NCBI GenBank assembly: GCA_947500055.1 | Contig: CANMQO010000005.1 | Span: 62,001-126,000 of the forward strand | Direction: 5' to 3' | From: an uncultured Paracoccaceae bacterium | GTDB lineage: Bacteria; Pseudomonadota; Alphaproteobacteria; Rhodobacterales; Rhodobacteraceae | DNA length: 64,000 nucleotides | Shown here: in pieces, positions 50,398-58,941 of the stretch | Layout of the letters: the number at the start of each line of letters is the position of its first letter | Position numbering within the stretch: position 1 is the stretch's first letter | Made by a program: the position numbers and the translations under genes | The notes under the pieces: generated by a model | The model's database searches: none | Told to the model about the DNA's origin: nothing | What the model saw: the letters and a program-made list of their open reading frames with translations, nothing else

Positions 50398-51966
50398 CTA
50401 AAAAAGGCCCGATTTTGTGACTTCGAGCAGCCCTGACGTCCGCAAAGTGGCGACCGGGTAGGCATCACTTGCCATCAGTTTCAGCGAGAAATCCGGTTCC
50501 AGCAGCTGCAATCGTTGTAATGCATCCGCAGTTGCAGGTTCATTCCCGCGCCGAAATTCAAGGGCTGCAATAAACCGCAATGCGGGGCGATAGTTGGGGG
50601 AGTACCCATGCGCCATGTTTGAAAAGCGCAAAGCTTGGTCCAGGCGCTGCGCGCGCACAGCCGTTACCGCGCAGCGCATCAACCAGGTCGCTGGACTGAG
50701 GGCTGTAATCGGTCCCGCCCGGGCCTTGATCGCTTCTTGAAAGGCACGTTCATCGTCGCCTGCTTCGGTCAGAGCCGATGATAGACTATATCGTGACAGC
50801 GGGTTATTTGCGTCGGCCCGTTCGGCTTGCTGCGCCAGATCAAGGGCAAGGTCGACGTTTCGATTGCGGCAGGCAATCATGGACGCAACGGACAGGGCGA
50901 CGGCATTTTGCGGGTCGAGTTCCATTGCGCGCGTTGCGAACCCGGTCGCTTCTGCAAGTGTCTCAAGCGGGTCGTCCGCAAATCGTTCCAGCAACATTGT
51001 GTTCCGGATGTACGCTCTTAGTGCCAGCCTTATCGCGTCATCCTTATCGCTGTCATTCCTGTCCAGCAGAAACTCTGCCTTCATCAGCCGGTCATGTGAA
51101 AAACTGAAAACATCGCGTAAGGACAGAATGTTGTCGTAGGGATCATCGGCAGGTTTGCCCCAGCCCGCGTTCAGTATCGCAAGGGTCAACGCCCCTGACA
51201 GGGCATCAAACTGAGGTGCCAAATTGTCCAATGATCCTGTGACCGAGCGGTTCCAGATTTGTTGTTGGGTCCCACAGCGTGTGACTGTGAATTGCAGGCT
51301 GGCACGTTGGCGATTGCCGACAGCCTGACACGACAATTTCAAGGCATGTGGGTGATCGCCGACGATGGGGTTATCTTCAAAAACATGTGCCGGTACAAAG
51401 TTCCCGGCGCGTTCGGCCCCGTCACGGAGTATCATGTCGGCCAGCGCCGATGCATCAGTGTCGCCAGGCAGGGTTTTTGCGATTATCAGGGCAAGATGCG
51501 GTGGCTGTGCCTGTAATGTTGACGGCGCTTCGTTGTTGCGCCATTTGGCCGCGAAATATTGACGTTGTTCGCGTATCCAATCCTCAAATTCGGGATCGCG
51601 TATATCAAGGTCTTCGGCGAACTCGACCAGATCGGGATTGACGTGTGCGGGATCCGGGTCCAGCGCAACGCCGACTTGTTCGGGATCCAGCGCTGCCCAT
51701 CCTGAACCGGACAACACGGTATCCCGATACCGTCCAAAACTGCGCCTGATTTCAGTAAGTGCCTGTCTGAGGCTCGCGGCGCCTTGTTCGCCGCCTCGTT
51801 GGCTCCAAAGTTTGTCCTGTAGCTTGGCCCTGCTTGCACGCAGATGATGCGAGGTTCCCAATAATGCCAGCACCCCACGGCTTTTCATACTGGGAGGGGT
51901 GAGGTCCTGCAGGTTGGGTCCTGCCACGGTCACCGGACCAGCGAGATGGAGCGTGATTTTCTTCAT
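50398..51966 (-). CDS. SARP-like transcription regulator with TPR region
   Basis: The 522-residue protein has an N-terminal winged-helix domain (about 1-95) of the OmpR/SARP type: PPSMKSRGVLALLGTSHHLRASRAKLQDKLWSQRG, then SLRQALTEIRRSF. A middle part (about 150-260, LALIIAKTLPGD..LKLSCQAVG) resembles the CadC/adenylate-cyclase-linked type of regulator. The C-terminal 230 residues are TPR-like helices (AMELDPQNAVALSVAS, ADANNPLSRYSLSSALTEAG). It is divergent from the PAP2 operon, with 143 bp between, and is the natural candidate to control it. Confidence 0.78.
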   Translation of the reverse strand: MKKITLHLAGPVTVAGPNLQDLTPPSMKSRGVLALLGTSHHLRASRAKLQDKLWSQRGGEQGAASLRQALTEIRRSFGRYRDTVLSGSGWAALDPEQVGVALDPDPAHVNPDLVEFAEDLDIRDPEFEDWIREQRQYFAAKWRNNEAPSTLQAQPPHLALIIAKTLPGDTDASALADMILRDGAERAGNFVPAHVFEDNPIVGDHPHALKLSCQAVGNRQRASLQFTVTRCGTQQQIWNRSVTGSLDNLAPQFDALSGALTLAILNAGWGKPADDPYDNILSLRDVFSFSHDRLMKAEFLLDRNDSDKDDAIRLALRAYIRNTMLLERFADDPLETLAEATGFATRAMELDPQNAVALSVASMIACRNRNVDLALDLAQQAERADANNPLSRYSLSSALTEAGDDERAFQEAIKARAGPITALSPATWLMRCAVTAVRAQRLDQALRFSNMAHGYSPNYRPALRFIAALEFRRGNEPATADALQRLQLLEPDFSLKLMASDAYPVATLRTSGLLEVTKSGLF

Positions 51967-52109
51967 GGCTTTCCGGTTGTCACTGCTTGCCTGTCATTCC
52001 TTCAGGAATAAACATTTGCATCAACAGACACACCGAACCTACACTTCTTTTCGTATTGGGCGTCATTTGTCCAATTATTGTACGATAAGTCTATTTGAGG
52101 AGAACACAT

Positions 52110-53258
52110 TTGTCTTTTTTAAATGCAGAAAACGCTGAAAATGCAGAGAATGCCGAAAACGCTGAAAATGCGGAGAATGCCGAGCGCAGAGGCAGTTCGC
52201 ATGCCGGTGGTCGTGCCTCGCCGTTATTGTCAACCGCCCTGGCGCGTGCCCGCGACAGTATTGTGGGTGCGGAGGTTGTTACCGGGGTGTTGGATGGCCC
52301 AATTACGCCGCTTGACCCGGCTGTCCGGTTTTCACGTCTGTCCCCGTCCCATCGCGCCGCCGCCATCAGCCTGGAGCTGTTGAGCGATCTGGCCTATTCG
52401 CCAGCGGAACTGGCGCCCACAAGTTCGACGGTTCTTGTACGGTCGGCGGTCGCAACGGTGGATGGCGACGTGCAGGCGACATTTTCGCCGCTGGTTACGC
52501 TGAACCGCCCGTCAGATACTGATTTTGAACGTGATCTGGCCTTGGTCGCCAATTATGCGGATTTGCGTGGTGACCGGCTGGCCGAGGTGCATACCCAACT
52601 GACCGATGTCCTGTCGTTCTTTGGCTCCATCGTCTATTTGCAGCCGCAGCGCACGAAATGGTTGCTGACATTGCTGAACACTGGTCTGGACCTTGCCACC
52701 GTTGTGGCGCAGCAGATGAAGCTGGCCCTAGGATGTCCGCGACCCATCGCATTTTCCCAGCAGTTGCAGCCGATGATCCAGACCCCGGATCACGGCACTT
52801 TCCCCAGCGGGCATGCCACGCAGGCCTTCATGGTCGCCACGTTACTGAGCGAGCTGGCTGCCGGACCAGGTGGTGCCGCAGTCAAACCGGAAAGCCAGCT
52901 TTATCGCATGGCGTCGCGCATTGCGATTAACCGGACCGTGGCTGGTGTGCATTTCCCGTCTGACAGTGCGGCGGGTGCGATTTTGGGTATCACGCTGGGG
53001 CAATATCTGGTGGCCCGCGCCCGTGCTGGCGCGCAAACCGCGACCCCGCGTACATTCCATGGTGACCGCTATCATGACGATGGCGACCCACGTGATTTCC
53101 ACTTCGAGGAGTTGAACAAGCTGCTTGCCTCCGCTGAAAATGCGCCCGCCGATCAAGCGATGGCGAAGAATGGCGACCCGATCAATGTGCAGCCCGCACC
53201 ATTGCTGGGTTGGCTGTGGGAAAGGGCTGAAGAGGAGTGGGGGCAGAGATGGAATTGA
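52110..53258 (+). CDS. Soluble PAP2/vanadium-haloperoxidase-fold enzyme with N-terminal NAE repeat
   Basis: The 382-residue protein shows the full PAP2 superfamily site: Lys204 and Arg211-Pro212 in KLALGCPRP, PSGH at 232-235 in FPSGHAT, and Arg275, His281, Asp285 in NRTVAGVHFPSD. There are no clear membrane helices and no signal peptide, so it is more like soluble acid phosphatases or vanadium haloperoxidases. Residues 5-25 are seven Asn-Ala-Glu triplets. TTG at 52110, with GAGGAG upstream, is the likely start. First of three overlapping genes. Confidence 0.82.
   Translation: MSFLNAENAENAENAENAENAENAERRGSSHAGGRASPLLSTALARARDSIVGAEVVTGVLDGPITPLDPAVRFSRLSPSHRAAAISLELLSDLAYSPAELAPTSSTVLVRSAVATVDGDVQATFSPLVTLNRPSDTDFERDLALVANYADLRGDRLAEVHTQLTDVLSFFGSIVYLQPQRTKWLLTLLNTGLDLATVVAQQMKLALGCPRPIAFSQQLQPMIQTPDHGTFPSGHATQAFMVATLLSELAAGPGGAAVKPESQLYRMASRIAINRTVAGVHFPSDSAAGAILGITLGQYLVARARAGAQTATPRTFHGDRYHDDGDPRDFHFEELNKLLASAENAPADQAMAKNGDPINVQPAPLLGWLWERAEEEWGQRWN
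52122..52184 (+). repeat. 9-bp coding tandem repeat (7 Asn-Ala-Glu units)
   Basis: Seven 9-base units encode Asn-Ala-Glu. The units also form a higher 27-base order (AACGCTGAA, AATGCRGAG, AATGCCGAR repeated twice after AATGCAGAA), indicating a recent duplication. It is likely to change in copy number between strains. Confidence 0.85.
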
Positions 53259-53440
53259 ATTGGATAAAGCCCGACGAGACCGAAGCCCCGACATTTAAGA
53301 ATGATTCTTCCCCTTACGCCCATTTCTGGCTCGACCAGCATGAGCCGGTGCAGAATGTCAAAAGGCGGAGCGTGGTTGAGGTGGCTCAATCGCTGAACGA
53401 AGGCGTTGAGGATTTGATAAGAAGGGCGTTTGAAAAATGA
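53249..53440 (+). CDS. 63-residue protein between PAP2 and subtilase genes
   Basis: The protein (MELNWIKPDETEAPTFKND at its start) has no signal or membrane helix. It contains SPYAHFWLDQHEPVQNVKRR and a helical end (VVEVAQSLNEGVEDLIRRAFEK). It is not recognised. Its start overlaps the PAP2 gene by 10 bp, and its stop overlaps the subtilase start (ATGA), so it is translated with both. It might be a chaperone, inhibitor or substrate for the protease. Confidence 0.75.
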   Translation: MELNWIKPDETEAPTFKNDSSPYAHFWLDQHEPVQNVKRRSVVEVAQSLNEGVEDLIRRAFEK

Positions 53441-55236
53441 TAGCCCTTGAAACACTGAGTACGTTTTCCGGCCTTTTGCAGAACATCGGGAATTTTGCCC
53501 AGCCTGACACGATCCGGCCGGACATGGGACCTTATGACGAAGCTTTGGAGGAAGATCCAGGCACGCAGTTTCTATCTGCCGGGGCGATACCGCCGGACCC
53601 GGCGCGGGCGGCGGTCATTGGGATCATTGATGATGCAGTTCCTTTTGCCAATCAAAGGCTTACGGTTGATGGTTTGCACAGCCGTGTCGCCGCGATCTGG
53701 TTGCAGGACGGTGCTGTGACCAAGGCTGTGAATCAGGCTGTCGGTGCCGATCTGCCCCATGGGACAGAGCTGCGCGGTGCCCAGATTTCCGACATGCTAA
53801 AGGATCTTGCTGCGGGCGATCTGTCGGACGAGGACGCGATTTATCGCAAGGCCGGCGTGATCGATTTTTCACGCGGTTCGGTCCAAAGCGCCGCATTCTT
53901 TGGTAATCACGGGGCGGCTGTGGCTGACCTTGCTGCGGGTTTTCCCCCGTCTGATCCGGATGCCCGCAATTTTCCAGTTATGGCTGTTAGTCTGCCGCCA
54001 GAGGTGACCCGCGATACGTTGGGCACATTTGCGCCGGTCTATATCCTGACCGCGATCTTGTATCTGGTGCAGCGCACCCGCCGATTGTGTCGATGGCTTG
54101 AGCAGGTGCGCGGTGATGGCGTGGCTGTCCGTCTGCCGCTGATCATCAATATCAGCTATGGGATTCTGGCCGGTGCCAAGGATGGCAGCAGTCTGGTTGA
54201 GCGGTTTCAGGATGCGGTGACCCAAGCGGGCGCAACCGATATCGGCCCGGTGCATTTCGTGTTGCCGATGGGCAATCACCGACAGTCCCAAACCCATGCC
54301 GCCCTTGATACTGCCAAGGGTGATCACGTGGTCTGGGAGGCAAAACCTGACGACGCGACCCCGAGCTTTATCGAGTTCTGGGGGCCATGGCGTGACGATC
54401 CCGAGCCACCGGGCCAGTGCATGCAGCTATCCATTGCCCGGCATTCTGACGCGATGCCTGCAACCACTGGTTTCCAAAGCCATGGTGGATTTGAAAAGTT
54501 GCAGAATGGTGATGCCCCGGTCGCCCGCGCATATCTGCAGTACCGCGCCACCAATGGTGGTGGCCGGGAGGTGATCACGCTTGCGATGTATCCGACGGTG
54601 CCGGCCCAACCGGGCAGTCCCTATATACAGCCCGGTTGTTACCGCATGTCGGTTTCTTTGGGGGTGGATGCCGTGGTGGATGCCTATATCCAGCGCGACG
54701 ATTCCATTCGCCGGTTTCGTTCCGGTGGACGGCAATCGAAGTTCCGCGATCCGCGTTACCAGACCCATGATGCCGCAGGTCGCGTTCTGGCGAATGATGA
54801 CCCCGCAGCGCAGGCCGCTGTCATGCGCGAAGGGACTGTGAATGCTTTTGCCGGCGGCTCGCATCAGCTTAGGGTGGGGGGGACATTCGGTGATGAGGAT
54901 AGTGATGAGGCCGAGGTCGAAAGGGAAGTTGTACCCTATTCCGGCTTGGGCACTGATGGTCCTGCACGCGCTGTGACGGGTGATACCACAGCCCCGGCGG
55001 ATCGCAGCCGGATCAGGCCGGGTATTGTGGCCATGGGATCGCTGTCCGGCAGTCGACAGGCGGTATCGGGCACGAGTATGTCATCCCCGCAGGTGACACG
55101 GGCGCTCGCTATAAAGTTGGCCAGCGGTATTCCTATTCCACCGGTCACCCCCGCAAACATCGCGGCGATTTTGCAGGACGCACCGGTCGCGCGTACGGCC
55201 GGGCCGCAAAATACGCGGATCATCAAGAAGTTCTGA
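53437..55236 (+). CDS. Subtilisin-like (S8) serine protease without signal peptide
   Basis: The 599-residue protein has a recognisable but divergent subtilase triad: Asp65 in GIIDDAVPFAN, His158 in GNHGAAVADLAAG, and Ser547 in SGTSMSSPQVTRA, with the oxyanion Asn280 in PMGNH. Between His and Ser lies a long region (about 290-500), including an insert domain likely to shape substrate choice. No signal peptide is seen, so it is probably cytoplasmic or exported by another route. It is the third gene of the PAP2 operon and ends 16 bp from the convergent RpiR gene. Confidence 0.85.
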   Translation: MIALETLSTFSGLLQNIGNFAQPDTIRPDMGPYDEALEEDPGTQFLSAGAIPPDPARAAVIGIIDDAVPFANQRLTVDGLHSRVAAIWLQDGAVTKAVNQAVGADLPHGTELRGAQISDMLKDLAAGDLSDEDAIYRKAGVIDFSRGSVQSAAFFGNHGAAVADLAAGFPPSDPDARNFPVMAVSLPPEVTRDTLGTFAPVYILTAILYLVQRTRRLCRWLEQVRGDGVAVRLPLIINISYGILAGAKDGSSLVERFQDAVTQAGATDIGPVHFVLPMGNHRQSQTHAALDTAKGDHVVWEAKPDDATPSFIEFWGPWRDDPEPPGQCMQLSIARHSDAMPATTGFQSHGGFEKLQNGDAPVARAYLQYRATNGGGREVITLAMYPTVPAQPGSPYIQPGCYRMSVSLGVDAVVDAYIQRDDSIRRFRSGGRQSKFRDPRYQTHDAAGRVLANDDPAAQAAVMREGTVNAFAGGSHQLRVGGTFGDEDSDEAEVEREVVPYSGLGTDGPARAVTGDTTAPADRSRIRPGIVAMGSLSGSRQAVSGTSMSSPQVTRALAIKLASGIPIPPVTPANIAAILQDAPVARTAGPQNTRIIKKF

Positions 55237-55252
55237 TTCGTTTCGCGTCGGT

Positions 55253-56125
55253 TCAGGTAAACTTCCGGAAGAGCTTGGTTTGGTCGAACATGCCTTCAAG
55301 CTCTTCCATCCGGTCCTTGGTGGTGTCCCAATTCAGGTTCTGGACAGATGAAATCATCGTCTCGACCAGCAACAGTGTTGTTGCCACCGAATCCCAGGCA
55401 GAGGGTACGACGATCCGCCCGCTGAGGCTGATATCGGCGATTTGGTGCACTGGCGATCGCCACTGATCGGTGAAGAGGATGATTCTGGCCCCTTGCGCTT
55501 TCGCCATCTGGGCCAGCCGCAATGTGTTGTTTTCATAGCGCCGCATGTCGAAGATCACAAAGACGTCGCTATCCCTGGTATCCAGCAGGTAATGCGGCCA
55601 TGCGTTCGAGGTGGATTGAATATGGGTCACGTTGGGCCGGATCACCTGCATGTGCAGAAACAGGTATTCGGCCAATGTGTGTGTGATACGCCCGCCGACA
55701 ATGCAAAGCCTGCGGTCGCGGTCGGCGACCAGTGCGCAAGCGGCATCAAATGCATCAGGGTCGATCTGGGCCAATGTGTGCCGGATGTTATCGATCACCG
55801 CATCGGTGAACCGGTTGAGCATATGGCCCGATGGTGCCCCTTCGGCCCATGTGTCATGTTTGGCGATCGGGTTTTTGACCTTGGCTTTCAGTTCTTCGCG
55901 TAAAGCGGCCTGAAATTCCGGGTAACCTTTGAACCCCAGCTTTTGCACCATACGCGCAACTGTAGGGACCGAGACGCTGGCATCCTTGGCCAGGGCGGTT
56001 AGCGGACCCAGACCGGAGGCTGGGTAATTTTCCAGAATCGAATGGGCCAATTGCCGCTCTGCGCGGGTCAGCGCGTCCAGTTTTTGCTGGATCCGGTCTG
56101 CAATCGTCAGGGTCGCATCGTTCAT
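55253..56125 (-). CDS. RpiR/MurR family transcriptional regulator
   Basis: The 290-residue protein has an N-terminal RpiR HTH (about 1-80, LAKDASVSVPTVARMVQKLGFKGYPEF) and a C-terminal SIS phosphosugar-type domain (about 130-270, LCIVGGRITHTLAEYL). SIS domains usually bind a sugar phosphate, but members in amino-acid and amine operons are also known. AAGGATATG precedes the ATG. It is divergent from the following catabolic operon and likely controls it. Confidence 0.9.
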   Translation of the reverse strand: MNDATLTIADRIQQKLDALTRAERQLAHSILENYPASGLGPLTALAKDASVSVPTVARMVQKLGFKGYPEFQAALREELKAKVKNPIAKHDTWAEGAPSGHMLNRFTDAVIDNIRHTLAQIDPDAFDAACALVADRDRRLCIVGGRITHTLAEYLFLHMQVIRPNVTHIQSTSNAWPHYLLDTRDSDVFVIFDMRRYENNTLRLAQMAKAQGARIILFTDQWRSPVHQIADISLSGRIVVPSAWDSVATTLLLVETMISSVQNLNWDTTKDRMEELEGMFDQTKLFRKFT

Positions 56126-56242
56126 GGCGCATATCCTTTTGATGGAAAATATAACATATCTTCGTTCGTTGTGATATTTTTTTCAGAAATTTGTTGACAG
56201 AATCCGTTTTCGGCAAGCAGTTTGGTTTGGCAAGGGGGATGG

Positions 56243-57010
56243 ATGACGCAATTGCATGATCAAGTTGTTGAGGTGATCAATCCGGCTGGCCGGTCGTCGG
56301 TTGTGCTGGTTTGTGAACATGCGTCAGCCTTCATTCCCGCAGAATTTGATCACCTTGGCCTGCCGGAGGCTGATCGCCAATCGCATGTGGTCTGGGATCC
56401 GGGCGCGCTGGCTGTGGCCACCCGCATGTCACAAAGGTTCGATGCGCAGCTGGTCGCAGGCACTGTTTCCCGGCTGGTTTATGACTGTAACCGGCCCCCC
56501 GATGCCCCTGATGCAATGCCAGCGCAAAGCGAACAGATCACGGTTCCGGGGAATGCCGGGTTGTCGCAAGCTGATCGTGATGCGCGGGTTGCCAAATATT
56601 ACATGCCGTTCCGGGATGTGTTGACCGCGCGGATCGCACAGGCAGAATCCCCCGTCATTGTGACCATTCACAGCTTCACACCGGTCTATCACGGCCAGTC
56701 CAGAACGGTTGAGATTGGCATTTTGCATGACAGTGACGCCCGGCTTGCTGATGCGATGCTGGATTGCGCGAAGCAACACACATCCATGAATGTCGAGCGT
56801 AATCAGCCTTATGGTCCTGCCGATGGGGTCACCTACACGTTGAAAGAGCACGGTATGTCCGGTGGACATCTGAATGTCATGCTGGAGATCCGCAATGACC
56901 TGATCGCGACGCACGCGGCTCAGAGAGCCATGGCTGACATCCTGGTGGATTGGGTTGCGGACGCCTTTGCCCGGACCGGCAAAAAGGGGGATGTGGCGTG
57001 CACGGCATGA
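56243..57010 (+). CDS. N-formylglutamate amidohydrolase family protein
   Basis: The 255-residue protein shows the family pattern of a zinc-dependent amidohydrolase: VLVCEHASAFIPAEF, then RLVYDCNRPPDAPDAMP, YYMPFRDVL, VTIHSFTPVYHG and GILHDSDARLADAMLD. Family members hydrolyse N-formylglutamate to glutamate. No histidine-degradation genes adjoin it, so the natural substrate may be another N-acyl or gamma-glutamyl compound. ATG at 56243 follows AAGGGGG. First gene of the operon after the divergent RpiR gene. Confidence 0.88.
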   Translation: MTQLHDQVVEVINPAGRSSVVLVCEHASAFIPAEFDHLGLPEADRQSHVVWDPGALAVATRMSQRFDAQLVAGTVSRLVYDCNRPPDAPDAMPAQSEQITVPGNAGLSQADRDARVAKYYMPFRDVLTARIAQAESPVIVTIHSFTPVYHGQSRTVEIGILHDSDARLADAMLDCAKQHTSMNVERNQPYGPADGVTYTLKEHGMSGGHLNVMLEIRNDLIATHAAQRAMADILVDWVADAFARTGKKGDVACTA

Positions 57011-57567
57011 TGCAGGGTTATATCCGCGCGGTTGACGCCATTAATTACCGGGTTGGCCGGGTGATGATGTATGGCATCTTTGTTCTGATGGGGATCTTGC
57101 TGTGGTCCTCGATCAGCAAGACCTTTTTCCTGCCTTCCCTTTGGACGCTGGAAATGGCCCAGTTCGTGATGGTGGGGTACTACATTCTTGGCGGTCCATA
57201 TGCGGTTCAGATGGGATCACATGTGCGGATGGATCTGCTTTATGGTGGCTGGTCGATACGCCGAAAAGCGTGGTTCGATCTGGTGACTGTGCTGTTCCTG
57301 ATGTTCTATCTGTCGGTGCTGCTATACGGGGCTGTTGCATCGACCGCCTATGCGCTGGGCTATTTTGGCAGCGCGCCTTTCAGCTTCTTCGGTGATCTGA
57401 TCACGGGAGCAGAGGAGATCGGTCGCATGGAGCGGTCATCCTCGGCCTGGCGGCCCTATATGTGGCCGATCAAGACGGTGATGATTGTCGGATTGTTCCT
57501 GATGTTGCTGCAATGCCTGTCTGAGTTATTCAAGGACGTGCTGCGTCTGAAAGGTGTGTCCGCCTGA
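56998..57567 (+). CDS. TRAP transporter small permease subunit
   Basis: The 189-residue protein has four membrane helices, as usual for DctQ-type subunits: FVLMGILLWSSISK, then MAQFVMVGYYILGGPYAV with the conserved GSHVRMDLLY (DctQ motif), VLFLMFYLSVLLYGAV and the last helix near 155-178. GTG at 56998 with AAGGGGG upstream is favoured; ATGs at 57007 and 57010 are alternatives. Overlaps the amidohydrolase gene end and is coupled to the large permease (TGATG). Confidence 0.9.
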   Translation: MHGMMQGYIRAVDAINYRVGRVMMYGIFVLMGILLWSSISKTFFLPSLWTLEMAQFVMVGYYILGGPYAVQMGSHVRMDLLYGGWSIRRKAWFDLVTVLFLMFYLSVLLYGAVASTAYALGYFGSAPFSFFGDLITGAEEIGRMERSSSAWRPYMWPIKTVMIVGLFLMLLQCLSELFKDVLRLKGVSA

Positions 57568-58892
57568 TGCCGTATGAGATGATTGCCACGTTGATGTTTT
57601 CCACCATGATGCTGATGCTGTTGACCGGCCAGCGGGTGTTTGGGGCGATTGGATTTGTTGCGGTGATCGCGGCGCTGCTGCTTTGGGGTGATCGTGGCGG
57701 GTATGATATCGGTTTTTCAGCGGCGATGAAGCTGATGAACTGGTATCCGCTGCTGACCCTGCCGATGTTCATTTTCATGGGCTACGTGCTGTCGGAATCA
57801 AAGATTGCCGACGATCTTTACCGTATGTTCCATGTCTGGATGGGCGGGCTGCGCGGCGGTCTGGCCATTGGTACCATTGGCCTGATGGTGCTGATTTCAG
57901 CGATGAACGGGCTGAGCGTCGCGGGCATGGCAATTGGTGCGACGATTGCCCTGCCTGAACTGCTCAAGCGGGGATATGACAAACGGATGGTGACGGGGGT
58001 TATCCAGGCGGGATCATCGCTTGGCATTCTTGTGCCGCCCTCTGTTGTGCTGGTTCTTTATGCGATGATTGCCCGGCAACCGGTGGGCCAGTTATGGCTG
58101 GCAGGTGTCATTCCCGGGCTGATGATGGCGGCGATGTTTGTGGCCTATATCGCCATTCGCTGCAGGTTGAACCCTGATCTGGGCCCGGTTCTGAGCGCGG
58201 ATGAACGCGATATGCCACGCGCCGAAAAGCTGCGACTTTTACGGGCGGGGCTGCTACCGCTGATCATCTTTGCGGTGATGATGGTGCCCTTTGTGAATGG
58301 CTGGACGTCGCTTGTGGAAAGCTCTGCCATTGGTGCATTGGCGGCCTTTGCCGCGGCCATCATCAAGGGGCGGATGAACCGGGAAGTCTTTGAAAATTCG
58401 GTGCGCAACACGCTGGGGATCACATGTATGTTCATGTGGATCATCCTTGCCGCCCTTGCCTTTGGCGCGGTGTTTGACGGGCTGGGCGCGGTGAAGGCGA
58501 TCGAGAACCTGTTCACCGACCGGCTGAACCTGTCGCCATGGCTGATCCTGATACTGATGCAGCTGAGCTTTATCCTGATGGGGACGTTTCTGGACGACAC
58601 CGCCATGCTGGTGATTGTCGCCCCGCTATATGTCCCGTTGGTGGGTGCGCTGGGCTTTGACCTGATCTGGTACGGGATCCTTTACACGATCACGACGCAA
58701 ATCGCCTATATGACACCGCCCTTCGGCTATAACCTGTTCCTGATGCGCGCGATGGCCCCGCCCGAGATTGGTTTGCGCGACATCTATGCCTCGATCACGC
58801 CTTTTGTGCTGGTCATGGTGCTGGCGCTCAGTCTGGTGATGATTTTCCCCGGACTGGCCACATGGCTGCCCGACTATGTTTACGCAAAATGA
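57567..58892 (+). CDS. TRAP transporter large permease subunit
   Basis: The 441-residue integral protein has about 12 helices. Typical motifs are LPMFIFMGYVLSES, GGLAIGTIGLMVLISAMNGLSVAGMA, LGILVPPSVVLVLYAMI and the C-terminal half repeat with LILMQLSFILMGTFLDDTAMLVI. It forms the sodium-driven channel with the small subunit; the substrate is set by the binding protein. TGATG overlap with the small-permease gene. Confidence 0.95.
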   Translation: MPYEMIATLMFSTMMLMLLTGQRVFGAIGFVAVIAALLLWGDRGGYDIGFSAAMKLMNWYPLLTLPMFIFMGYVLSESKIADDLYRMFHVWMGGLRGGLAIGTIGLMVLISAMNGLSVAGMAIGATIALPELLKRGYDKRMVTGVIQAGSSLGILVPPSVVLVLYAMIARQPVGQLWLAGVIPGLMMAAMFVAYIAIRCRLNPDLGPVLSADERDMPRAEKLRLLRAGLLPLIIFAVMMVPFVNGWTSLVESSAIGALAAFAAAIIKGRMNREVFENSVRNTLGITCMFMWIILAALAFGAVFDGLGAVKAIENLFTDRLNLSPWLILILMQLSFILMGTFLDDTAMLVIVAPLYVPLVGALGFDLIWYGILYTITTQIAYMTPPFGYNLFLMRAMAPPEIGLRDIYASITPFVLVMVLALSLVMIFPGLATWLPDYVYAK

Positions 58893-58941
58893 AAAATGAG
58901 ACCGGGCCTAACCCGGCATAACCCAACAAGGAGAAGACGCT

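Noticed and set aside
52122-52184. CRISPR-like or VNTR array outside a gene
   Set aside because: The units are coding triplet-of-codons repeats in frame with the PAP2 gene, with no spacers.
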